A stretch of DNA of 9,948 nucleotides from an uncultured Oscillospiraceae bacterium (GCA_900544375.1 UQUZ01000059.1:1-9948); one strand, 5' to 3'. Counted from the first letter of the stretch, positions 1-6,085 are shown. Notes: generated by a model not told the origin, from the sequence alone. Numbers and translations: made by a program.

Positions 1-42
1 TTGACTGTCAGAATGACGAAAGTGCGTTGACATGTTCATTGA
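1..42 (+). promoter_or_regulatory. Clustered TGAC/GTCA half-sites around the -35 box (possible operator)
   Basis: The promoter's upstream edge holds TGACTGTCA (2-10), GTCAGAATGAC (7-17) and another TGAC inside the -35 box (28-31). TTGAC-TGT-CA-type strings starting at 1 and at 27 look like an imperfect direct repeat 26 bases apart. An AATGA (12-16) also faces a TCATT (36-40). A repressor such as the TetR-family protein at 5372-6025 could bind here and cover the -35 box. The regulator assignment is inference, and the window edge hides anything further upstream. Confidence 0.35.
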
Positions 43-55
43 ATTTTGGTAAAAT
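27..55 (+). promoter_or_regulatory. Sigma-A-type promoter of the SCP2/transketolase operon
   Basis: The -35 box TTGACA (27-32, full consensus) and the -10 box TAAAAT (50-55, five of six) are separated by exactly 17 bases. Transcription would start near 62, leaving a leader of about 125 bases before the TTG start at 187. No other good promoter was seen before 5077, so this one probably drives all five downstream genes. Confidence 0.8.
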
Positions 56-111
56 AACAAACAAGTATACAGAGATGATCGTGCCTATACTGTTCTTTAT
101 CGGCTTCAATT

Positions 112-137
112 CATATGCGGGTGGGAACCCGCATATG
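112..137 (+). promoter_or_regulatory. Perfect GNRA-capped hairpin in the operon's 5' leader
   Basis: CATATGCGGGT (112-122) and ACCCGCATATG (127-137) form an uninterrupted 11-bp stem closed by the tetraloop GGGA, which fits the GNRA class. Only three T residues follow, so it is a poor intrinsic terminator. It sits roughly 50 bases into the predicted transcript and 33 bases before the Shine-Dalgarno. A shorter stem, AGTATA (64-69) with TATACT (86-91), lies just upstream. Possible roles are transcript protection, a protein- or ligand-binding element, or a 26-bp DNA operator. The sequence does not distinguish these. Confidence 0.6.
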
Positions 138-186
138 TTTCGATAGTAATAGAATGAGCACTCACTCGAAAAAGGAGGAAGGTACC

Positions 187-954
187 TTGTTAACAACGAC
201 CGACACCAAAACCATGGCGTACATCAATCTGTTCGGCGTTCTCGGCACGCTGGAGAATCTGTGTGCGCTGGATCCCAACGCCGGTGCGCTCCTGACCAAC
301 AAAAAGCCTCTTTCGATCGGCTTTGAGGTGAAAGGGGGCCCCGCTGCCACGATCACCTTCAAAAACGGGCGCTGCAGGATGGAGGAAGGCGTTGAAAAAT
401 GCGACGTAAAGCTTCCCTTCAGCTCCTGCGAGAAGTTTAACGGCTTGCTTGACGGCACGACGACGCCGATCCCCTCCAAGGGCTTCGCGCATCTGAAGTT
501 CCTGCTTAAGAGCTTTGTGCCGCTGACCGATCTGCTGGCAAAGTATCTGCGCCCGGAGCCAGAGGACATGAAGGATCCGGAATTCCGTGCAATCAGCACA
601 CGCCTGACGCTCTATACTGCGGCGGTTGCCATTTCTCAGGTGGCTAACCACGATAAGAGCGGCATTTTCAGCACGGGCTTGATTCCGGATGGGGACATCG
701 CGATGAACGTGAACGGCGATATCGGCGTGACGCTGCGCGTGCGCAATCACCACATGGTTACAATTAAAGACCGCTGCGACAAGCCGCGTGCGGCCATGAC
801 CTTTGGCAGCCTTGAAATTGCGGGCCAGCTCCTGCGTGGTGAAGTTAGCGCCATGGGCTGCATCTGTGATGGTTCTATCGCCATGAGCGGTATGGTAAAC
901 ATGATCGATAACGTCAACCGGATTTTGGACCGTGTGTCCATCTATTTGGCGTAA
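187..954 (+). CDS. SCP2-like (sterol-carrier/lipid-binding) protein, two tandem domains
   Basis: This 255-residue soluble protein has no signal peptide and resembles the SCP2 sterol-binding fold twice. In repeat 1 (about 43-122), strands around ITFKNGRCRMEEG lead to an FNGLLDG segment and a hydrophobic stretch HLKFLLKSFVPLTDLLAKYL. In repeat 2 (about 165-253), MTFGSLEIAGQLLRGEVS is followed by ICDGSIAMSG, the usual 'domain then G-k-k-i-x-G' pattern. SCP2 folds carry a hydrophobic ligand in an internal cavity; the ligand here is unknown. I chose the TTG at 187 because AAAGGAGGAA (171-180) lies six bases upstream. The in-frame ATGs at 115 and 154 lie in the leader hairpin or before the Shine-Dalgarno. 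It is first in the operon, 17 bases before the aminotransferase. The family call rests on pattern, not on an alignment. Confidence 0.72.
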   Translation: MLTTTDTKTMAYINLFGVLGTLENLCALDPNAGALLTNKKPLSIGFEVKGGPAATITFKNGRCRMEEGVEKCDVKLPFSSCEKFNGLLDGTTTPIPSKGFAHLKFLLKSFVPLTDLLAKYLRPEPEDMKDPEFRAISTRLTLYTAAVAISQVANHDKSGIFSTGLIPDGDIAMNVNGDIGVTLRVRNHHMVTIKDRCDKPRAAMTFGSLEIAGQLLRGEVSAMGCICDGSIAMSGMVNMIDNVNRILDRVSIYLA

Positions 955-971
955 CTCAGGAGGTGACAGGA

Positions 972-2234
972 ATGAGCTTTAAAGTAAATACTTATGAAAA
1001 AAGCCGCGCTGCTTTTGACCGCGCGCTGAAAGTCATCCCGTCGGGCATTTATGGCCATCAGGGCCCGTCCGAGGGCTGCTATATCCCCAATAACGCTTTC
1101 CCGCTGTATTCCTCCCATGCGAAAGGTTCGCATTTCTGGGATGAGGACGGTAACGATTATATCGACTACATGTGCGGTTACGGCCCTAACGTGTTGGGCT
1201 ACTGTGATGAGGATGTCGATAAGGCGGCGCTCGCACAGCTTAAAAAAGAAAACTGCGTGACGATCCCCTCTTCGATCATGGTTGATTTCGCGGAGCTGTT
1301 GGTTGATACGGTCGCTTCCGCTGATTGGGCGTTTTTTGCAAAGAACGGCAACGATGTGACGAGCCTTGCCGTGATGACCGCCCGCGCTGCGACACACCGC
1401 AAGAAGATCGTTTTCTTCAACGGCTATTATCACGGCGTTTCTCCCTGGACGCAGAAGCTCGATTATTCGGGCGTGCTGGAGGAAGAGGTCGCCAATAACC
1501 TTTATGTTAATTTTAACGATTATCCTGCGCTGGAGAAACTATTCTCCGATTATAAGGGCGAAATCGCCGGCCTGATTGCCCAGCCTTATATGCACGGCAA
1601 TTTCAACGACAACTTCTTCCCGGACGAGGGCTATTGGCAGAAGGTGCGCAAGCTTTGCGACGACAACGGCGTTGTGCTCATTATTGACGACGTGCGCGCG
1701 GGCTTCCGCATGGATCTTGCAGGTTCCGACCATTATTTTGGCTTCAAGGCTGACCTGATTTGCTTCTGCAAGGCGCTGGCCAATGGCTACAACGTGTCCG
1801 CCCTGTGCGGCCGTGAATCCCTGAAGGATGTTGTTAGCGGCATCACCTTTACGGGCAGCTACTGGATGAGCGCCGTGCCGTTTGCGGCAGGTATCGCCTG
1901 CATCAATAAGATGAAAAAGCTCAACACGCCCAAGCTCTTTGACGAGCTCGGCCGCGAGTTGACGACGGGCCTTGTAAAGGCGGGCCAGGAGCATGGCTTC
2001 CACCTGATCGCATCCGGAATGCCCTCCCTGTTCTACCTGCGCATTGCGGATGACGATTCCCTAATGCTCCATCAGGAATGGGTTGCCGATATGGTGCGCC
2101 GCGGCATCTTCCTCACCTCTCACCACAACCACTTCATCAACGCGTCCCTGACGCATGAGGATATTAACCATACGATTGAAGTGGCGGAGGAGTGCTTTAA
2201 GATCCTGCGCAAGAATCATCCGGAGATCGGCTGA
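972..2234 (+). CDS. Class III PLP-dependent aminotransferase (glutamate-1-semialdehyde aminomutase-like)
   Basis: This fold-type I aminotransferase has 420 residues, a normal family length. The N-terminus follows glutamate-1-semialdehyde aminomutase closely (SRAAFDRALKVIPSG at 11-25; KGSHFWDEDGNDYIDY at 51-66). GYYHG (151-155) supplies the aromatic ring that stacks on PLP. IIDDVRAGFR (237-246) supplies Asp239 for the pyridine nitrogen, and Lys267 in CKALANGYN is the likely Schiff-base lysine. TFTGSYWMS (292-300) matches the domain-crossing phosphate loop. Oddities are NGND (125-128) where the family usually has SGTEA, and DDV for DEV. It is unlikely to be haem-pathway HemL, because its neighbours are transketolase and SCP2-like genes, not hem genes. 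ATG 972 is the start: AGGAGGTG (958-965) lies six bases before it, whereas the in-frame GTG at 963 is inside that site. The substrate is unknown. Confidence 0.85.
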   Translation: MSFKVNTYEKSRAAFDRALKVIPSGIYGHQGPSEGCYIPNNAFPLYSSHAKGSHFWDEDGNDYIDYMCGYGPNVLGYCDEDVDKAALAQLKKENCVTIPSSIMVDFAELLVDTVASADWAFFAKNGNDVTSLAVMTARAATHRKKIVFFNGYYHGVSPWTQKLDYSGVLEEEVANNLYVNFNDYPALEKLFSDYKGEIAGLIAQPYMHGNFNDNFFPDEGYWQKVRKLCDDNGVVLIIDDVRAGFRMDLAGSDHYFGFKADLICFCKALANGYNVSALCGRESLKDVVSGITFTGSYWMSAVPFAAGIACINKMKKLNTPKLFDELGRELTTGLVKAGQEHGFHLIASGMPSLFYLRIADDDSLMLHQEWVADMVRRGIFLTSHHNHFINASLTHEDINHTIEVAEECFKILRKNHPEIG

Positions 2235-2287
2235 TTGATGAGATAATCCGGTTGCTCTTTTCAGGCGGCCGGCTGAATTGCACCTAA

Positions 2288-2302
2288 CCGCGCGGAGCGC
2301 GG
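2288..2302 (+). repeat. GC-rich hairpin in the aminotransferase-transketolase gap
   Basis: CCGCGC (2288-2293) and GCGCGG (2297-2302) pair around the loop GGA, with no T-run after it. It lies in the 104-base gap before the transketolase N-subunit, 20 bases before the Shine-Dalgarno. It could be an RNA-processing or stability element that adjusts expression of the two operon halves. It is short, so function is uncertain. Confidence 0.35.
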
Positions 2303-2338
2303 ATGGATAGAAACACGAAATAAAGGAGGAATTTCCAC

Positions 2339-3208
2339 ATGCCATTAACAAAGCAGGAGTGGCTTGACCTGGAGGCGAAGGCCAATCAGCTCAGGCACAC
2401 AGCCTTGGATACCACCCTCATGGCGGGCAGCGGCCATATCGGAGGCAGCCTGAGCTCGATGGATATCCTAACAGTGCTCTATTACAAGTACATGAATATT
2501 AAGAAGGATGACCCCACTTGGGCGGACCGCGACCGTTTCATCCTCTCTAAGGGCCATATCGGCATCGGCTATGCCGGCCTTCTCTGCGACTTGGGCTGGA
2601 ACGATCCGGAGCAGCTCAAAACCTTTAACCTGACGAATTCCAAGATGGGCGTCCATCTGGATTCCAATAAGGTTGTGGGTGTAGACGCCTCCACAGGCTC
2701 CCTGGGCCATGGCCTTTCTATCGCAGTCGGCACGGCTCTGGCCGCCCGCGTTCAGAAAAAATCCTACATCACCTATTGCCTGCTGGGCGACGGCGAGTGC
2801 GACGAAGGCTCTAACTGGGAAGCAGCTATGTCCGCCGGCCAGTTCAACACCACGAACATGATCGCCTTTGTTGACCGCAACCGCCTGGAGATGGATGGAC
2901 CGACAGAGGACGAAATGAAGCTCGAGCCCTTTGCGGATAAGTGGACGGCCTTCGGCTTTGACGTGAAGGAAATTGACGGTCATAACTTTAAGGAGCTCTG
3001 CGACGCCATCGATTATGCGCTCGCGGCGACCGAAAAGCCCGTGATGATCATCTGCAATACGATCAAGGGCTGCGGCATTGATTTCATGGAGAACGATTTT
3101 AAATGGCATTACGGCGCGATTGATCAGGATATGCACGATAAGGCCGCCAAGAGCCTGGATGCCTATTATAAGAAGCGCATAGAGCGCGTTGAGAAGGAGG
3201 CGAAGTAA
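2339..3208 (+). CDS. Split transketolase, N-terminal (TPP-binding) subunit
   Basis: At 289 residues this is the usual size of the stand-alone pyrophosphate-binding half of transketolase. The TPP/Mg motif runs from GDGECDEGS (150-158) to DRNRLEMDG (179-187), with Asn181 as metal ligand. Other landmarks are SGHIGGSLSSMDIL (31-44), SKGH (70-73), STGSLGHGLSIAVG (118-131) and KWHYGAID (255-262). The family usually has Pro after SGH (Ile34 here) and GQG where this has GHG124. With the following gene it should form an alpha2beta2 enzyme moving a two-carbon ketol unit between a ketose-like donor and an aldehyde. AAAGGAGGA (2322-2330) eight bases before ATG 2339 fixes the start. The operon setting points away from simple pentose-phosphate duty. 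DesA of steroid-17,20-desmolase belongs to this subunit family, but membership cannot be tested here. Confidence 0.9.
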   Translation: MPLTKQEWLDLEAKANQLRHTALDTTLMAGSGHIGGSLSSMDILTVLYYKYMNIKKDDPTWADRDRFILSKGHIGIGYAGLLCDLGWNDPEQLKTFNLTNSKMGVHLDSNKVVGVDASTGSLGHGLSIAVGTALAARVQKKSYITYCLLGDGECDEGSNWEAAMSAGQFNTTNMIAFVDRNRLEMDGPTEDEMKLEPFADKWTAFGFDVKEIDGHNFKELCDAIDYALAATEKPVMIICNTIKGCGIDFMENDFKWHYGAIDQDMHDKAAKSLDAYYKKRIERVEKEAK

Positions 3209-3210
3209 CC

Positions 3211-4221
3211 ATGGCAGGAGGACTTGTTTATACAGCAGTCGGCTCTGAAGCGATGGCGACTGCAGAATACTACGGAAAGGCAATGTGCGATCTCGGAAAA
3301 GAGCATCCCGAAATTGTCGCTCTGACAGCTGACCTTGCCGGTTCCACGAAGATCGGCGTATTCCGTAAGGAGTTCCCTGAGCGTTTCTTCAACGTCGGCA
3401 TTGCGGAGCAGAATATGTTCGGTATCGCCGCCGGTATGGCGAAGGCGGGCCTGGTTCCCTTCGTATCCACAATGTCCGCATTTGCAACCATGCGCGTTGC
3501 CGATCAGATCCATGCGGATATCTGCTATCAAAATGTTAACGTGAAGATCATCGGCAGCCATGCCGGCACTTCCTTTGGCCAGGCGGGCTCCACCCACCAC
3601 GCGATCGTGGATATGGGCTGCCTGCTGACCTTCCCGAACATGACCTACCTCTGCCCGGCGGACGGCATGGAAACCGTCAATGCAATCCGCGCCGCATATG
3701 AGACGCCCGGCCCGGTCTATATCCGCATCAATCGTGGGTTTGACCGCCTTTTGTATGAGGATACAGAGTATGGCTTTGAGCTCGGCAAGGCGCACACCGT
3801 CCATGAGGGCACAGATCTGACCGTTATCGCATGCGGCTCCTGCGTGTATCAGGCGTTGCAGGCGGCCAAGGCGCTGGAGGCCTCCGATGGCCTGAAGATC
3901 CGCGTGCTTGATATGCATACGCTCAAGCCCCTTGACGTGGAAGCAGTGCAGAAGGCAATCGTTGATACCCGCCGCATTATCACGGCGGAGGATCACAGCG
4001 TGATCAACGGCCTGGGCAGCCAGGTGGCGAGCGTGATTGCCGATTTTGGCAAGGGCTGCGCATTCAAGAAACTGGGCCATCAGGATAAATTCGCGCCGAT
4101 CGGCCTGCATGAGGATATTATGTCCATGGTTGGCATTGACGCCAACGGCATTATGGATGCAATCCGCGAAGTCATGCATAAGGACTTTGAAGAGGATGAT
4201 TCCTGGGATGACGAGGTATAA
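3211..4221 (+). CDS. Split transketolase, C-terminal subunit
   Basis: This 336-residue protein contains the pyrimidine-binding domain (about 10-180) and the transketolase C-terminal domain (about 200-320). Glu66 in NVGIAEQNMFG is the conserved glutamate that activates the TPP aminopyrimidine. ADLAGSTK (40-47) and GSHAGTSFGQAGSTHH (115-130) line the active site, and INRG keeps the family arginine. Where transketolases have GEDG, this has GQAG (123-126). The lost aspartate (Asp469 in E. coli, Asp477 in yeast) contacts the acceptor's 2-hydroxyl and shapes acceptor choice, so a non-sugar acceptor is plausible. The TREAYG-type arginine of split homologues is also replaced (ATAEYYG). Only two bases separate it from the N-subunit stop, and AAGGAGG (3194-3200) lies inside the upstream gene, so the two are translationally coupled. 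Confidence 0.9.
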   Translation: MAGGLVYTAVGSEAMATAEYYGKAMCDLGKEHPEIVALTADLAGSTKIGVFRKEFPERFFNVGIAEQNMFGIAAGMAKAGLVPFVSTMSAFATMRVADQIHADICYQNVNVKIIGSHAGTSFGQAGSTHHAIVDMGCLLTFPNMTYLCPADGMETVNAIRAAYETPGPVYIRINRGFDRLLYEDTEYGFELGKAHTVHEGTDLTVIACGSCVYQALQAAKALEASDGLKIRVLDMHTLKPLDVEAVQKAIVDTRRIITAEDHSVINGLGSQVASVIADFGKGCAFKKLGHQDKFAPIGLHEDIMSMVGIDANGIMDAIREVMHKDFEEDDSWDDEV

Positions 4222-4243
4222 GGTTTGAAGGTTTTTTCAAACC
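4222..4243 (+). repeat. Intercistronic hairpin before the second SCP2-like gene
   Basis: GGTTTGAA (4222-4229) and TTCAAACC (4236-4243) form a perfect 8-bp stem with the loop GGTTTT, starting immediately after the transketolase stop codon. No T-run follows, so read-through is expected. It may protect the 3' end of the upstream message or tune expression of the last gene. Confidence 0.4.
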
Positions 4244-4264
4244 GCGGAAAGGATGATTGTATCA

Positions 4265-5077
4265 ATGGCAATTACGAAAGATGATTTGTATTCCAGCAAA
4301 ATCTTCCTGAACGCCGCGCTGCCTCTTGCAAAAGTCATCGCCATGGATATCCCGAAGCTGGGCGATAAATTTAAAAAGACGCACGCTGTCATTCAGGTAA
4401 GTGCCCTGGATCCGGACAGCCCGGAGGGAAAGGTTGGCACCCACTTCGTCATCAACAGCGGCGAATGGCTTGTTCATGCCGGCCGGTTGACGAGAAACCC
4501 TCATATCGAGCTGGAATTCCAGAGCATTCCCGCATTGAATAAGTTCTTTAAAGGCCAGATGGGGCCGGATTGTATTCCAAAATTCCACCTGAAGGTGAAA
4601 TATGTGCCGGATCTTATCTCCTTTGTAATGGTGCTTCTAAAGATGTCGAAGCTGCTTGGCGCGACAGAGGCTCCGGAGGATGAGGAGACGAAAAAGCTGA
4701 TGGTCAAGTGCTTCTTCTATCTGGTCACAAGCGGCATCAGCCAGCTCAATAAAGCCGGGCATGAGGAAATCCATCAGTGGGCGCTACAGAGTCCGGATCG
4801 TGTTTATGCCATCGGCGTGGACGGCCATCCGGATGTATCTGCATACATCCGCATTAAGGCGGGCAATTCGAAGGCTGGCCGTGGGACCTATAAACGTTCC
4901 CTGCCGTTCTTCAACATGCGGTTCCCGACCTATGATGACGCATTGGGGATTCTGCTTGGTACGGCTGATATGCTGGATTCCCTGAAGGCAGGCAAGCTCA
5001 TTCTGGACGGTGCGCCGGAATTTGCGGGCCAGATCGGCAATTTCATGTTTGCGGTTGCTGATTACGCAAAGGGCTAA
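4265..5077 (+). CDS. SCP2-like (sterol-carrier/lipid-binding) protein, two tandem domains, second copy
   Basis: This 270-residue soluble protein has the same architecture as the first operon gene, although the two are clearly diverged. Repeat 1 (about 40-133) shows THFVINSGEWLVHAGRL, then LNKFFKGQMG and a hydrophobic helix VPDLISFVMVLLKMSKLL. Repeat 2 (about 175-268) ends with ALGILLGTADMLDSLKAG and KLILDG, the SCP2-like pattern that closes the ligand cavity. An acidic linker (EAPEDEETKK, 135-144) separates them. ATG 4265 is preferred because AAAGGA (4248-4253) lies 11 bases upstream; the ATG at 4253 overlaps that site. It is the last structural gene, so the operon both begins and ends with a likely hydrophobic-ligand binder. 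The pair could present a water-insoluble substrate to the enzymes or carry the product. The family call is by pattern only. Confidence 0.72.
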   Translation: MAITKDDLYSSKIFLNAALPLAKVIAMDIPKLGDKFKKTHAVIQVSALDPDSPEGKVGTHFVINSGEWLVHAGRLTRNPHIELEFQSIPALNKFFKGQMGPDCIPKFHLKVKYVPDLISFVMVLLKMSKLLGATEAPEDEETKKLMVKCFFYLVTSGISQLNKAGHEEIHQWALQSPDRVYAIGVDGHPDVSAYIRIKAGNSKAGRGTYKRSLPFFNMRFPTYDDALGILLGTADMLDSLKAGKLILDGAPEFAGQIGNFMFAVADYAKG

Positions 5078-5144
5078 GGGCGCGGAGAAATTGGGCGAGC
5101 CCGTTTGATACGGGAAAGCTTTGCCTATTCCTCTCAGTCAGGCG

Positions 5145-5186
5145 GCCCGCCCGTGTGGATTTTTCACGCGGGCGGGCATTCTTTCC
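5145..5186 (+). terminator. Probable terminator of the SCP2/transketolase operon
   Basis: A 13-bp GC-rich stem forms between 5145-5157 (GCCCGCCCGTGTG) and 5165-5177 (CACGCGGGCGGGC), with one G-T wobble and a seven-base loop. The following ATTCTTTCC is a weak U-tract, so termination may be incomplete. It lies 68 bases after the last structural gene. Confidence 0.6.
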
Positions 5187-5190
5187 ATCA

Positions 5191-5219
5191 GGGCAGAAAC
5201 AGAGTTATTATTTCTGCCC
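5191..5219 (+). repeat. Second tandem hairpin between the operon and the TetR gene
   Basis: GGGCAGAAA (5191-5199) and TTTCTGCCC (5211-5219) form a perfect 9-bp stem with an 11-base loop, starting 14 bases after the preceding stem. There is no T-run after it. Together the two stems would give a strong insulating or RNA-stabilising structure. A third, weaker stem, CCTGCC (5301-5306) with GGCAGG (5321-5326), lies just before the regulator gene. Confidence 0.45.
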
Positions 5220-5258
5220 GCGAGAATCTGCATTGGATCGCGCGCGGCGCGGGATGCA

Positions 5259-5269
5259 TTGTACTACAA
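5259..5269. promoter_or_regulatory. Hyphenated palindrome TTGTA-C-TACAA in the TetR-gene upstream region
   Basis: A perfect 5+1+5 inverted repeat sits about 100 bases before the regulator start, in a region with a direct repeat TGCATTG (5230-5236 and 5255-5261) flanking a GCGCGCGGCGCG block. It could be an autoregulatory operator. I found no convincing promoter here, and the motif is not shared with the promoter at 27-55, so this is a weak call. Confidence 0.25.
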
Positions 5270-5371
5270 GATGAAATTGCGGGAAATGTGATCTGTTTTG
5301 CCTGCCTCTGGTTAGAAAGCGGCAGGTAATCGAGCAGGATCCTCCCGCCAGCGGAACGGAGATAGGTTCCA

Positions 5372-6025
5372 ATGGAAAACAGCAGACGAAAAGAAAAACA
5401 AAACCCCTTTGAAACAACATCGCCTGCGCGCAGGCAACGCATTTTTGAGGCTGCCATCCATGAATTTGCCACAAAAGGCTTTAACGCTGCCAACATCAAC
5501 ATTATCGCTCGCGCCGCCGGTGTGAGCATCGGCTCCATGTATAGCTACTTTGCCTCTAAAGAGGATTTATTTTTGCAGGTGATGGAGTATTGTCTGCAAA
5601 GAATGTATCAGCTTCTCTCAAAGGTAAACCGCGAGCAGGGCGTGGTGGAGACGTTCCGTGAGATGCTGTCGATCGCGCGTGATGCGGCGCGGCAGTATCC
5701 AGAGATGAACCAGATTTATCTGGACTGTTCTTCCCAAAGCCTGGTCAGCCTATCCGAACAGCTTTCGCGTGATGCGGAAGCTGTTACGGTAGAGCTATAT
5801 GCTCAAATTCTCACAGAGGATCAGGAGAAAGGCCGTGTGCGCGAAGATCTCGATATCGCGGCCGCTGCTTTTATGCTCGATAATCTTGTGATGATGTATC
5901 AATTTTCCTTTGTGTCGAATTATTATATGGAGCGGAAAAAGCTTTTCCTTGGAGGAATGCTTTCCGATGATGAGGAAGAGGTTATTGATGCGATGGTGGA
6001 TTTTGTCCGGCGTGCAGTAGAGTAA
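5372..6025 (+). CDS. TetR/AcrR-family transcriptional regulator
   Basis: This 217-residue one-component repressor-type regulator has the standard TetR length. The N-terminal helix-turn-helix is clear: RQRIFEAAIHEFATKGFNAA (21-40) followed by the recognition region INIIARAAGVSIGSMYSYF (42-60) and SKEDLF. The C-terminal two-thirds is the helical ligand/dimer domain, which in this family senses small, often hydrophobic, compounds; its ligand cannot be read from sequence. GGAG (5358-5361) lies ten bases before ATG 5372, a modest ribosome binding site. It lies 294 bases after the second SCP2-like gene, behind two hairpins and in the same direction. It is the obvious candidate regulator of the operon. 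That link is inferred from position. Its transcript ends at the strong hairpin at 6086-6128. Confidence 0.9.
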   Translation: MENSRRKEKQNPFETTSPARRQRIFEAAIHEFATKGFNAANINIIARAAGVSIGSMYSYFASKEDLFLQVMEYCLQRMYQLLSKVNREQGVVETFREMLSIARDAARQYPEMNQIYLDCSSQSLVSLSEQLSRDAEAVTVELYAQILTEDQEKGRVREDLDIAAAAFMLDNLVMMYQFSFVSNYYMERKKLFLGGMLSDDEEEVIDAMVDFVRRAVE

Positions 6026-6085
6026 TGGATTTAAAATGAAAAGAATGGGCGCGTTGCATCATACATGCATAAACGCAAAATTAGC

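Noticed and set aside
56..186. Known riboswitch or T-box in the operon leader
   Set aside because: I found a single clean hairpin but no T-box sequence or recognisable aptamer core, and no terminator/antiterminator pair.
8..196. 62-residue minus-strand reading frame over the operon promoter
   Set aside because: It overlaps the strong promoter, the leader hairpin and the start of the first gene, with no protein-like conservation pattern.
972..2234. Reading the aminotransferase as haem-pathway HemL
   Set aside because: The SGTEA loop is missing and no hem genes are nearby; the neighbours are transketolase and SCP2-like genes.
2468..4179. Long minus-strand reading frames opposite the transketolase genes (271 and 337 residues)
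   Set aside because: They are mirror frames of high-GC coding sequence; the plus-strand transketolase motifs are decisive.
2339..4221. Sulfo-transketolase (SqwGH-type) sulfoquinovose pathway
   Set aside because: No sulfoquinovosidase, isomerase or sulfolactaldehyde enzymes are nearby, and SCP2-like lipid binders do not suit a sulfo-sugar.
5105..5329. 74-residue plus-strand reading frame between the second SCP2-like gene and the TetR gene
   Set aside because: It runs through two hairpins, has no good ribosome binding site and no family-like sequence; it is most likely a by-chance open frame.
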